This document shows, one piece after another, positions 1 through 10,147 of a stretch of DNA of 64,000 nucleotides. This DNA is from Rhyacophila brunnea (lineage: Eukaryota > Arthropoda > Insecta > Trichoptera > Rhyacophilidae): the NCBI GenBank assembly GCA_022495005.1, contig JAGYXB010000962.1:124001-188000 (forward strand), given 5' to 3'. Every line of letters starts with the position of its first letter. Position 1 is the stretch's first letter. The position numbers and the translations under genes are program-made. The notes beneath the pieces are model-generated. The model searched no databases, was not told where the DNA came from, and was given only the letters and a program-made list of their open reading frames with translations.

Positions 1-241
1 AAATTTGGAAATTTGCGGCCCGCGGCGAAATATTTTTCTTAAAAAAAACAAGCCGACCATGAAAAATTGGGAACCTGCGGCCCGAGACGAAATATTTCAC
101 CTAATAAAAACGAGTCGACTGTAAAAAATTGGGAAAATTTCCATTTTCAACAGATGACAACGCGTACTATATTTTATCCCCAAATACTATAATTTTGGAG
201 GCTTTGTACTATAATTCCACTTTCAAAATATGGCAACACTG
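1..241. mobile_element. hAT family copy (TACTATAATT family), truncated by window edge
   Basis: This is one terminus of the repeat family seen complete at 272-1682. It ends in TGGCAACACTG at 241 and carries the same subterminal words (TACTATAATTTTGGAGGC and GTACTATAATTCCAC). The other end lies outside the window. Only about 30 bases separate it from the next copy, so two members of the family sit side by side. Confidence 0.7.
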
Positions 242-271
242 ATTACTATTATCTATTGTTAGTCATTGTTG

Positions 272-1682
272 CAGTGTTGCCAACCGTACTATAATTATAG
301 TATTTGTACTATAATTTTCGTCTGCGTACTATGTACGATATAAAACAGGTATAGTACGCCCAAAATACTATAATTTTCAGAAATCGGAAAAAAACGTTGC
401 CAATAGGAGAAAAACAACGCCAAAATAAAAATAATCCGTGAGAAGCAAAAAACAAATGTCCACATGTCTAAAAAAAGGTGACGTTAATTACTTAACACAG
501 CGATTTCCAAACTGGGAGGCGGGGAGTGTTGCAAAGAGAGGCGCGAAAAGTTTAACACAATTAATGTAGCCACAGGTTTGCAGTTTGCAAATGCATAGTT
601 TATAAAACGGCCGCTAGTTATAAACTACACAAAAAACAGTCCAATAAAAGGTTGTTTGCAAACCTTTCTGTAAATATAGAGATTAATTTTATAATCCCTC
701 ACTTCTATACCATCGTGAAGCACAATGGCTATCTCGTAAAAAAATTAAATAGAAGGGTCAAATTAATCATAATGTTGAAATTTGAGGCAAATTTGTTTAG
801 GAACGATAAATTTGTTGTTAAACTTGTCTATTTGGTTGAAATTTAAAAAAAAAATGAGTGAATAAATCAATCCAAGGACCACTAATGCATTCACTGATTT
901 AAAACGACAAAGTGAAGGCATTCATAAAAAATTGGGGCTTAGGAAATCAAAATGACAAAAAAAAAAATCGCCATATCTCCACTTTTAAATGATTTCTACG
1001 CCAGATATATTGAAGCAAACAAAAATCTATTTACTGAGCTCTTGGTTAGTTTGCTAATAAATGTACTTTTCATATTATTTTATTAATAGCAAAAAAAGTG
1101 GCCTGCGGTGCTGCTTTGTTTTGGGGCTATTACTTTTTTTTAGTATGTGATTGAAAAATCCTGACCCGGAGGGTCTGTTTCAGGAAGTGGGGTCCATGAT
1201 AGAATCCATTTGTCAATGAACGAAGATGAATTTGGATTGACTTCTATTGATATTAATTGTGCTAATAAACAAGCACATTCGTCAAAAATGAATGTAATAT
1301 AAGTAGTAAAATCTTCTTTTTTTTCTTCATTTTTATATTCGTAAGTAGGTGCATCGTTGACTATTTAAAAAGGTGTCTGTATTATTTAAAGAAATACGGG
1401 GGGGAGAGGCGGCCAGTATATTTTTTTTAAAGGGAGGCGTAGTAACATAATGTTTGGAAACCACTGACTTAACATTTGAATTTTGTCTAAAAAAACGAGA
1501 CGTTAATTATCCTTAATGGATATTTTGTCTAAAAAAACAAGACGTTAATTACCTTACGTTTATTTTTTTGAAAATGATGCAGAAAATTATTGGTCACTCA
1601 ACGCGTACTATATTTTTTGCCGAAATACTATAATTTTGAAGGCACTGTACTATAATTCCACTTTCAAAATATGGCAACACTG
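272..1682. mobile_element. Non-autonomous hAT element, TACTATAATT family, copy 1
   Basis: The element starts CAGTGTTGCC and ends GGCAACACTG, an inverted terminal pair. It is flanked by a perfect 8-bp target duplication CATTGTTG (264-271 and 1683-1690), the hallmark of hAT insertion. Both subterminal regions are packed with TACTATAATT in both orientations, probably transposase-binding repeats (inference). I see no transposase. A short stretch near 970-1080 can be read as SPLLNDFYARYIEANKN and is shared with the copy at 20532-28647, but I do not recognise it. The site near 887-891 is the unoccupied version of the place where Harbinger inserted in that second copy. Confidence 0.85.
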
Positions 1683-1690
1683 CATTGTTG

Positions 1691-2242
1691 TGCTGTATAC
1701 ATTCCTGCTCTGCCGGATCGGCTGTTTATAATCGTGCCGGATGTTTCTTACCATTATTTGTATAATACGTCTCTAATTACTTCTTTCTCTAGATTAGGCG
1801 TTGGCCAGATCTTGGTGTGCATTTTGTATTCGTAGTGTTTTGTCATATTCTCAGGATTATTCACTAATAATACCTACATAGGTATATCATTCAAGGGCCT
1901 CAGTGAGTTTAAATAGTACCTACCTATTAAATACCGAGGTATTTAGTGTTGAAATACTACCTCGTAAAATCTGTAAATTTCGGTCGAAACTCTCGAAACT
2001 TGGAGTTACTGCCCGCTGCAAGTATTATTGGGTAGGTAAAGATTTTTCATAAAAATCAAATTGCATTCACTATGTATTGTCTTATGCAGTATATTAAATT
2101 GGTGTAAAAATACAGTAATTGTGATTTCTACATACTCAAGAAATGTGTTTTTCCGACGATATGGAGTACTAGAACATAGGTAATCAACACATTGATGTAG
2201 GTACCTACCTAGTGATTTGTAGATATTAATTTAATGGAAACC
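1691..2242. other. Intergenic or intronic AT-rich DNA
   Basis: No coding exon, RNA gene or clear repeat end is seen here. Short runs of TACCTA/TAGGTA occur, as elsewhere in the window. Confidence 0.5.
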
Positions 2243-2245
2243 TAA

Positions 2246-2828
2246 GGCTTCGGCCAGCAGGTGCTTCGCTAGTGCTGAGCTAGGTGCTATGCTTGTCTAC
2301 TAACAACACTACTTGCACATTGCACACTACGTGTTTAGTTATAAATTCATTTGAGATTTGGGAGCACTCAAGTCAACAACGATATGTCACTCTCACAACT
2401 AACCTGAAAGATACTTCTCACAGAGAATTTATGTTTAAAATTTCGAAAGTCTCAAATTCGAGCTTGTTGGGTGCATAATGTCAATTCATCCAATGCGTCA
2501 TTATTCATAACCTCAAAATATACGGTGTTTGACATTTGTCATACTGAAGAAATATCCGCCATCTTGCAAATCCACCAGGTGACACAATAAAATAACCAAC
2601 ACGTTTGTTCGCTGGAAGACTCACAAGGTGACTAATAACCACGTAGCAAGGCGCGCAGTGTGGCCATTGCGATAGTATAGTGTGCGTCCGTTCGCTAGGA
2701 TATGTCACCTAGCACGTAGCCACCAAGCTAGGCACCTCACGAGTGGAGAACTACAAGGTTCTAAGTGTTTGTCCTTGACACACACTTAGAACCCTGTAGT
2801 ATTAGGCTCGCGACCTGCCTATGTGGCC
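2246..2828. repeat. MITE-like element with imperfect inverted ends
   Basis: The left end GGCTTCGGCCAGCAGGTGC and the right end GCGACCTGCCTATGTGGCC are imperfect inverted repeats. They are bounded by TAA on the left and TTA on the right. The GGC...GCC ends and 3-bp boundaries suggest a Harbinger-type MITE, but the similarity is only partial and the flanks are not an exact direct repeat. No coding potential is visible inside. A tight stem-loop lies at 2750-2800. Confidence 0.4.
2750..2800. repeat. Short inverted repeat (stem-loop)
   Basis: Arms ACTACAAGGTTCTAAGTGT (2750-2768) and ACACTTAGAACCCTGTAGT (2782-2800) pair at 18 of 19 positions around a 13-base loop. It may be a small foldback inserted in the surrounding MITE-like repeat. 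It is short for a microRNA precursor. Confidence 0.6.
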
Positions 2829-3177
2829 TTAGCCCAAGAGAATTGGTATTCATTGATAAACTGGATTTGACCGAAGTAGAATTTATTCGCTGACATGATT
2901 CTCTTACTAATTTTCTGTGATTATCAAAATGTTAATTGTCAGATTAAGAGAGGACCAAAATGAACGAAGCTGTCAATTGTATAACACTTGTACACACTAA
3001 TGGGTGATGTAGGTGTGGTTCAAAGGATAGCATCTAATGTCATGCCGTTGTGTCAAAAATGAGAGAATTAGGTACCTATATTGTACTCTTATTTCATTTT
3101 GTACCTAGGTTCTTACAGTACCGGAATGTATGTATCGACCGAATGTCAATGTTTCCTAAAAACTCTAACAATAATAT

Positions 3178-3527
3178 CATGGCCCCCACAAGGGAGGGCT
3201 GTCAGGGCTCTAGTCTGGGGGCCCGGGCTCAGGAGGGGCCCGACGAGGTGAAACGACCAAATAAGTGAGATAAACACACATCAAAAATTTGCTTTAATAG
3301 TAAAAAAAAGTCGCCGTAATATTATTTAAAATTATCTGGTTGTACGATACAATTTTTAATTGTGTATCAATACTCGACATCTCCATAATTCAAATGGATG
3401 TATTAAAATATACAATAAAACACTAAACATAGACATTAATTTTACCACGTACATCATTTGGAAAACGCTACTGTAGAGCGTCACACTGATCCTAGCCTGG
3501 GGTCCGCTTCACGATGTGGGGCCCATG
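3178..3527. mobile_element. hAT-type MITE, 350 bp
   Basis: The ends CATGGCCCCCACA and TGTGGGGCCCATG are inverted repeats. The element is flanked by a perfect 8-bp duplication AATAATAT (3170-3177 and 3528-3535). The 8-bp duplication assigns it to the hAT superfamily. The interior is non-coding. Confidence 0.75.
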
Positions 3528-3893
3528 AATAATATACCTACCTACACGCGTCATCTTTCTGATGTAGGAATCAGTGATCATCAAATCCTTTATATCATTC
3601 AAATTACATGCTATTAATTGATGAATTGAATTGAGACAACAATTCTAGAGGTGTTCCAGTTCTGAAGATTTATAAGAAACTTAAAACATGAGCCAAATTT
3701 CAATTGAAAAACTATATACTTTCTTCACCCCTGTTCAGGACTAATTTCTCTCTTGGTCATTCCCTCATGGCTGAGGATCGTAACCAACCTGAAATGCAGC
3801 GATCTTCTGCATCTCTTGATCATCTAAATCCAGAAAATAATAAGATATAGCCATAATTATTGATTATTAAAATCTATGCCTGTTATATTTCAG
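3528..3893. other. AT-rich DNA upstream of the PARP-like exon
   Basis: No exon is recognised. It ends in the splice acceptor TTATATTTCAG at 3893. If the PARP-like gene has earlier exons, they are either upstream of the window or not recognisable here. Confidence 0.4.
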
Positions 3894-4208
3894 GAAAGAT
3901 GCCTATCTGGAGAGACGTTGTGGAGGCCAGCGATCACCCGGATTGGACTAGCGCTTTTCCTGTTCTTGTTGAACTCCCGGTGTATAATTCCAACTATTCG
4001 CGTATCAACTGTGTGATACCGTTCCCGGTGTCGACGATTTATGAAGTGCAAAATCCAAAACTGTATGCAAAATTCTTACTGAAGAAAGCGCAGTATCGTA
4101 ATCCAGAGATTCTTGAACTGTACCATGATACAGAGATTTATAATATACCATCGATAATGACGTCTAATCTAGATTGGCGTCGTGTTTCACGAGCCAAATA
4201 TGGCAAAG
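3894..4208 (+). CDS. PARP-type ADP-ribosyltransferase, exon encoding N-terminal half of the catalytic domain
   Basis: PARP-family enzymes transfer ADP-ribose from NAD+ to proteins or nucleic acids. The exon runs from the acceptor TTATATTTCAG to the donor AAAG|GTGACT. It reads through a typical PARP fold start: IYEVQNPKLYAKFLLKK, then EILELYHDTEIYNIPSIM and LDWRRVSRAKYGKG. Counting from the ATG at 3899, His76 lies in LYHDT, where active PARPs usually have HGT, so the Gly is Asp here. The exon ends one base into a Gly codon and joins in phase to 6679. ATG 3899 could be the true start, giving a compact 197-residue protein. An upstream exon supplying one base before GA-AAG-ATG is equally possible, because the acceptor precedes the ATG by only five bases. 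The family is clear, but the exact paralog (PARP11/12/TIPARP-like) is a guess. Confidence 0.8.
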
Positions 4209-4294
4209 GTGACTTGATTATATTATATCAATGAATTATTGCACAGATGTTGTATGTTCAGTGTTTATCAAAATTAAGTTGTTATATATTATAT

Positions 4295-5065
4295 GTTACG
4301 CCGAATGTGCGAAATTGACTATTACATGAAATGGGCAAAATTTTGGCTAATTCATGTAATAGTCAAGCCCGTTGCCTTATTCATGAATTAGGTAAATTAT
4401 CTGCCGAGTACGTGAATTCGCCAGGGTATGGAATTCTTAAACTGTCAACATGACAGTAGAAAAAGTAAATTTAATACGGATGGTTTTATTTGTTATAATT
4501 GGACATAATATAATATTATTAGGTTAGGTTTGGTTTTTTAATTCTGAATTCATCTGAATATCCATTTTGAGGTTAGCTAACAAGTATCAACAAACTATCA
4601 CAAACATACAATTGACCATTGCACGATTGATACCCAAGCACGAATGAAATCATGAAAATACCTTTCAATAAAATTCTTCTGTTATCATATTATAGTTCTA
4701 GATTTTTTTTGCGCATAGTAAATGGATATGAACGTCATTGTAGTTATTGATTGGTATATTTTTATATTATAATCAATGACATTTGGTTAGTTTGATTAGT
4801 TGCAAAAAACACCACCGGAGCGCGATCATCTATTTTGACCATAGATAATATACGTACATTTTGACCAATGCGTGAGCATTTGACACATTTAGTTTAGTTG
4901 CAAAAAATACCACCGTAGCGCTACTATCTAATTTGTCCAATGCATGAACTAGGCAGATAAATTACTGCCGAATTCACGCACTCGCCTGATATTTTGTCTA
5001 ATTCATGAATAAGGCAAAATTTTTCCGATTTCATGTAATAGTCAATTTCGCACATTCGGCGTAAC
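4295..5065. mobile_element. DNA transposon or MITE with long terminal inverted repeats, in the PARP-like intron
   Basis: The left end GTTACGCCGAATGTGCGAAA and the right end TTTCGCACATTCGGCGTAAC are perfectly inverted. Similarity continues through ATTGACTATTACATGAAAT for about 40 bases. Inner repeats include AATTCATGAATAAGGC-like words in both arms and two tandem copies of GTTGCAAAAAA/TACCACCG. The flanks are TA-rich, so I cannot define a target duplication or assign a superfamily. No transposase is visible. Confidence 0.65.
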
Positions 5066-5915
5066 ATAATATATACAACACCCATCTGCATCATACATTT
5101 ATGGTGCAAAAATATTGTTATATCCCTATATTTATATATAATATTGTTTATCCGATATATGCCGCTAAGCAGGTTTAGCATTTCAGAGCAAAATATTATT
5201 CGGATATTAGAAGATATTGTCTGCTTTAAATACCTATCATCTTATCATCACCATTAATCATTTCAACATCTACAGTGAGTTCTCGAATTACGACGGGGTT
5301 CCATTACGCCTCCTGAGTCATTAGTCGAATTTCATTATAACAGGCAAGTGCTTGCTGAATGAGGCGGTTGTACCTTCGAAGATCTATCGGTGTCCGAGTC
5401 TAAATTTTCAATTTTTTTAATTGCAATTGATGCTACATCTTATGTGCAGACAGGGTGACAAAAACTTTTGAAAATGAATTTTTTTTTACGATTTTTTTTG
5501 TTGGTTGAAGTTGAGCTCACGGTATTCAATAAATTTGTAATTTCATCAAAGTCTGAATGATTCTGTGATTATTTTACTACTAGTACAACTATTTCACTTG
5601 TTTATGTACATTAACTATATTTATATTCAGTAGGTATCACTTTTTTTATATTGAAACACTTTTTTCGGTTAACTTTTTGTTTATGAACTGAGATGGAGGA
5701 CTTAAATTTTCTGTTATATGATGTACCTACATATTAGGAAATATAATATGACATCAGGGTCACCACTTTGGGGTGATTGTGTAGTGAATGAGAGACCGGT
5801 TCAGGGTTGCCAGACGTCACTATTTGAGTGGGACTGCAACAGACAAATCCCGATTCCCGCATTGTCTCTGAAAATCCCGACTTAACAAAAGTTGTGTATG
5901 TACAAAGTCTTGTCA
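5066..5915. other. Intron of the PARP-like gene, AT-rich
   Basis: No exon or clear repeat terminus is seen between the long-TIR element and the TTAA-flanked MITE. Confidence 0.4.
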
Positions 5916-5919
5916 TTAA

Positions 5920-6283
5920 GGCTATACCTCAGTTGAGGCATGGTCTAAAAAGATCGTGGCTAGGCGATGCGCGGATCGCGGGTGCAAATGACGCATGCCG
6001 AACGAAATATAATTTGTCATATGAATCCAACATGCGTCCATTTAATGTTCTGTTTATTGTTCTATTAGTGACAATAATAATATATTCATTGACATGTTTT
6101 CTTTTTCAAGTAAATGGGTAAAGTTTTTAGTCATCTTTACACGATTTAAGAATTAATACCCCCGTCGCCATCACGAAACAAATTGATGTATTCACACCTC
6201 CACGTTCGCTCTCCGAATGCCAGCGATTCCAAAATTTTATCGCGCCTATAGTTGAAAATTATTTGCCGTTTCACTGATGAATC
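5920..6283 (+). mobile_element. piggyBac-type MITE, copy A
   Basis: The element is bounded by TTAA on both sides (5916-5919 and 6284-6287), the piggyBac target signature. It shares its whole length with copies at 46310-46683 (same strand) and 36461-36799 (opposite strand). Landmarks are GGCTATACCTCAGTTGAGGC at the left end, GTCTAAAAAGATCG, CATTGACATGTTTTC, CCGTCGCCATCACGAA and TTGCCGTTTCACTGAT near the right end. The terminal inverted repeats are short and weak. The interior is non-coding. Confidence 0.7.
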
Positions 6284-6287
6284 TTAA

Positions 6288-6678
6288 AACCAAACATGAA
6301 AATCGAATTTTTGTCAATTGAAGAATTAACAAAATCATTTAATATAACTTGCAATATTGACCTTCTATCAGTGTTTATCAACCTTTTTGAATTGGCGGCA
6401 TAGTTCAAAACCAATTATGATTTTGTGACACACCAAAATTCTTAAATTAAAAATAGATTTAGGTGCACTAGTTTCAGCCTTATAAGCATACCTATTATAA
6501 ATATCCTCAATATAATCTTGGACTGGACATGATTCAAGGCCACTTCACAATAAATATACTTGTATATTAAAAGATTTATGCTTTTTATTTAATTTACTAC
6601 ATATTATGCTATCCGAAATATTGCATTTTTTTGCATTTTAAGTTTCCATTCAACAAGTTTATTGCATTCTCTTTACAG
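6288..6678. other. End of PARP-like intron, with a lone hAT-like terminus
   Basis: CAGTGTTTATCAACCTTTTTG at 6369 looks like a hAT end, with GTGACACACC downstream, but no matching opposite end was found. The intron closes with CTCTTTACAG at 6678. Confidence 0.35.
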
Positions 6679-6962
6679 GTGTGAGCTTTGCAACAACTGC
6701 GAGATATGCCAATAAGTACAGCAATGGATTCAACACGAGTAAGGCGATGATCGTGGCCGACGTGCTGGTAGAAAAGACGATGCGTCACTCGAGCGACTTT
6801 CCTCATGCCGATTATGACACTACGAAGAGCTATGATAGCAATGTTCTCGTCAAATACAGCGATAACGAATTCTACCCCAAATATGTGGTTCATTATACAG
6901 GACCGACTAAAACCAGGAAGATGCGCCATGGACTTTTCGGATTTCATTACCTTGATTTATAA
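6679..6962 (+). CDS. PARP-type ADP-ribosyltransferase, final exon
   Basis: The acceptor CTCTTTACAG leads into GT-GTG-AGC-TTT, completing the Gly codon begun at 4208 and giving KYGKGVSFATTARYANKYS. This is the PARP segment that normally reads GKGxYFA, so the catalytic Tyr position is Ser106. Further on come AMIVADVLV, the conserved YDS (KSYDSNVLV), and YPKYVVHY at residues 169-176, the region of the third triad residue, where I see no glutamate. A stop closes the frame after a short basic tail. The reading frame is undamaged, which argues for a kept gene rather than a pseudogene. The missing Tyr and altered HGT motif suggest weak, mono-ADP-ribosyl or absent catalysis (inference). No clear polyadenylation signal was identified. 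Confidence 0.8.
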
Positions 6963-6989
6963 TTTCTTTTTCATTATTCTTCCATGTCC

Positions 6990-7215
6990 ACTCAGTCGGA
7001 GTATATGGAAACCACACGGCGCCTCGAAGAATCTCCATTGCTCTTCAGTTATTTTACATCTTCCCAAGTCATCATAGAATCCTGTCAATCTGCCATATAC
7101 ACCATACACTCTTTGGATGGTAGTTAACAGCCTTACAGGACGTCAGAATCTGGTTAGATTGAAAAAAAGGGCAAGTCGTGTTAACACTCTTGCGGCATCT
7201 GTAACCAAGCCAGGT
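6990..7215 (-). pseudogene. 3' end fragment of a non-LTR retrotransposon
   Basis: Read on the - strand this resembles the retrotransposon tail at about 63330-63475. Both contain an equivalent of TATAGAGTGTAT followed by a TGGAG..TTC/TTGGAGGCGCC block and TCCATATGCTCC. Only this terminal part remains and it carries stops. It lies just downstream of the PARP-like stop codon and may run into that gene's 3' UTR. Confidence 0.45.
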
Positions 7216-7640
7216 TCAAGATCAGTTCTTCACCCTGTGACAAAAAGCTTCAGTCTTATATCATTATTCATATAAAGTCATACAACCAAAATAATATCTG
7301 GTATTTTTATATGATAAGAATTATACTTTTTAACATCTATTATGCCGCAACGGGAGTTTTTTTTTAAGTATACCTCCAAAGACATTTTTTTCTCTAATAT
7401 TATTACACATGAGTTTCTACTATTACGATGAAAAATCATCACAATAACAACCCATTTTTACCAAATTTGGACTTACCGTAGTTTACCTCTCACGTTTGTA
7501 ATCACAGATTTGTAATCGCTATCCTCAGAATATCACTAAGGTTCAAGCGGTTTTTGTGTTGAGGTTTTTTTTAGATACATTGAGGAAAATGTTTGTTCAC
7601 AAATGTGCTTCCTAAAAGACTAACAATGCAAACTTCAGTT
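7216..7640. other. AT-rich intergenic DNA
   Basis: I see no gene or recognisable element boundary. Confidence 0.4.
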
Positions 7641-8754
7641 GGTCTATTCTATACACATGGCGGCTATCAACAGTAGTTTATCATATTTATTTATTGAGTA
7701 TTATAATTGTTATAATAAGTTAGCCATCTAAACTATCAAAACTGTCCATTGTGCTCTAAAAGTTAACACAGCCAAGAAGAGGGGCTGTTGAAAACATAAG
7801 ACTTTTTGACAGTTTAGACCAGTAGTTCTCATCTGCGGCCCTGGTGACCGCATGCGGCCACCAACATCATTTTCAGCATTTAATTTAATTAACCGGGCTA
7901 ACGTTAAATATGCGTTATTGGAAATGAGTCATGAGCAAATACTTAAAAACCATTTCAATAATACCACGGTTGAAATATTTTGGTCAAAGTTATACATTGA
8001 CCAAGAATCAAGTCAATTCAATGGCAACAATTGCTTTATTAATATTGTCGATTTTTCCTACTACTGTATACTGTGAAAGATCATTCAGTGTAATGCACTT
8101 CATAAAAAACAGATATCGAAGCCAGTTGACAGATCGTCGCTATAGGATTGGTTTCCCGAATATCCGTTTTTGTCGAAATCGACCTTTTAATGCAGAATGT
8201 TTTTTTGTATCTAATTGGACTAGAACCGTCCCTTTCTTTAAATTACTTTGTAATGGTAATGAATACATCATTCTTATGCTGTAAAAATAACAATTTAAAT
8301 ATCTCCATGTATTTAAATATAGCATTATGAAATTAGTTTTTCGTCTCCTAAACATTTGGTCTATTCGGGAAACCAATCCTACAGCGACGAGATGTAAACT
8401 TAAAAGCAACCATGCGGCTCCCATTGGAAAAAAGAAGTATTGAGGAATTTCCATTTGCATTATTGTTAAATAAATAGATATATGTCTTATTAAGTGGACT
8501 TGTCTATAAATAAATTGATCCATTTTTTTAGTAAATAAAATTTAGCTTTAATTTTTTCAATCACAACAAAAGTGAAATTTGGTGCGGCCACTAGACTTTT
8601 CCATAGAACTGTCAATGTCAATAATTGTGCGGCCACAGTTAAATTTCACATGAGAACCACTGGTTTAGACGGTTTATTTATTGTAACAATTACCAACCTC
8701 AATACGTAAATATGATAAACTACCATCAATAGCCGCTTTGTGTATAGAATAGAC
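7641..8754. mobile_element. MITE with about 93-bp terminal inverted repeats, split by a hAT insertion
   Basis: The left arm (7641-7735) starts GGTCTATTCTATACACA and continues GGCGGCTAT and TAGTTTATCATATTT. The right arm (8664-8754) is its inverse, ending TGTGTATAGAATAGACC. The same family is present at 10148-11903. The element is interrupted at 7820-8662 by a hAT element. Without that insert it would be about 260 bp of near-palindromic non-coding DNA. Confidence 0.75.
7820..8662 (+). mobile_element. hAT element, deleted derivative with transposase C-terminus
   Basis: The ends are CAGTAGTTCTCA and TGAGAACCACTG. It is flanked by a perfect 8-bp duplication GTTTAGAC (7812-7819 and 8663-8670). 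At 7931-8130 the + strand encodes a hAT C-terminal dimerisation segment: ALLILSIFPTTVYCERSFSV, then MHFIKNRYRSQLTD. After this the reading frame decays (DRRYRIGFPN). The rest of the transposase is missing, so it is non-autonomous. Confidence 0.85.
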
Positions 8755-8817
8755 CCACAGGTTATGTAACCTGAACAGTATTTTTTGAAACTCTTGACTT
8801 TATTTTATAGCCTATAG

Positions 8818-9537
8818 CAGGGATGGCGAACCTATGGCCTAGTGGCACGCGAGATGATTTTTCATGACACGCGAATGTTTCATTTTGAAGAGAAAATAAA
8901 TTACTATTTTATATAAGTATTATTATTTTAAAAAGATGTATATAAAAAAAGTTTTACAAATAAATATGAGTAGGTACTTACATAGTATAATATAAAAAAA
9001 TAGTGACGACATAGTCATACGTATTTTCATATTTCATATTGTGTTTACCAATCAATGTGCAAATGGAAACGTCAAAATTTATGCATAAATGACAAATCGC
9101 ATTGTATAAAAAATAGCAGGCAAATTCTTTTCAAGAATAATCATGCTTGATGTAAATATACAATTACATAGGTCGGTCCTTAAGATCGGGCAATTAAAAA
9201 TAAAAATATTCAATCACCAGACCTTATGAAATTAATTATCAAATATAATAACTGCTTGTTATTTTGCCTCAAACATAATCTATAAAAATGGAAAACCGTC
9301 CAGTGATGGAGAATATAATATCAGAGAAGAATGGTTTAAATGCTTCCACGATCTCTTCCATGAATTTTGAAAACAAGGAACAAAATATTCAAAGAATAAA
9401 AGATATGCCTTCGGCTAGAAATACGATGAAAAATAGAATATCAAGAACTTAATTGTAATTTTTAAGCCATTTTAATAAAATTCTTAATATTATTTGGGAA
9501 ATTTTGGCACGTGTACGTAAAAAGGTTTGCCATCCTA
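8818..9537. mobile_element. hAT element, non-autonomous, about 720 bp
   Basis: The left end CAGGGATGGCGAACCT and the right end AGGTTTGCCATCCTA are inverted repeats; the right end has lost a base. The flanks GCCTATAG (8810-8817) and GCCTGTAG (9538-9545) match at 7 of 8 positions. The interior has a short ORF-like stretch near 9288-9450 starting MENRPVMENII that I do not recognise. Confidence 0.7.
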
Positions 9538-9545
9538 GCCTGTAG

Positions 9546-10147
9546 GTTATAATCCTTGATTATTATTTTTTTTGCGTAATTATTATTACATTTAGCCGGT
9601 TGTACGCAATAAATAGTTTGCTGGGCCTCCGGTCATGCACTGCTGGTGTACAGTTTCACATGCCTACATATTTTCTACCACACTTATTAACTCTTCTTTT
9701 ATAACAATGTTTTGATAACTGTAAAGTTTTCTGTAAATACAAATTCCATAAGTATATCAAAATCCATGTCCGATTCTCTGTTTCGTTTTCGTATAGATAA
9801 AAACTAAATTGAATTTTTATTACGTACAATATCAACTTCTCTAAATAATTTTTGACATTCGTTATAGTTTATTTGTGAATAAGGTGTTGAGGCCGGATTA
9901 CTAAACGGGTCGGGTAACTAAAAATTTGTGTTCCCGCTTTGTCATGTGTGTGAAAAATAAGATATATTGTAAATATACCCATGTATTTTAGTAGGAGAAA
10001 AAAAGAATATATTTCCTTGTTATAAAATTGTTCTTTTGCTTGTAATAATATGTGAATGCATAAATTATTTTAATTAATAAATGGTTTTTCTCATAAAATT
10101 ATGGTATCATTTTTTTACCATCACTAATGCAGATTGAAAGTTATTCA
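9546..10147. other. AT-rich DNA without recognised features
   Basis: No exon, RNA or repeat terminus could be supported. Confidence 0.4.

Noticed and set aside
2750..2800. microRNA precursor
   Set aside because: The whole hairpin is about 51 bases, too short for a typical animal pre-miRNA, and it sits in a repeat.
6681..7077. Alternative frame at 6805-7077 as the PARP C-terminus
   Set aside because: The frame joined from 4208 carries all PARP motifs through YPKYVVHY and stops at 6962. The other frame is a shadow.
8140..8523. 127-codon open frame on the - strand
   Set aside because: It lies inside the hAT derivative opposite the real dimerisation-domain remnant, and its translation matches nothing.
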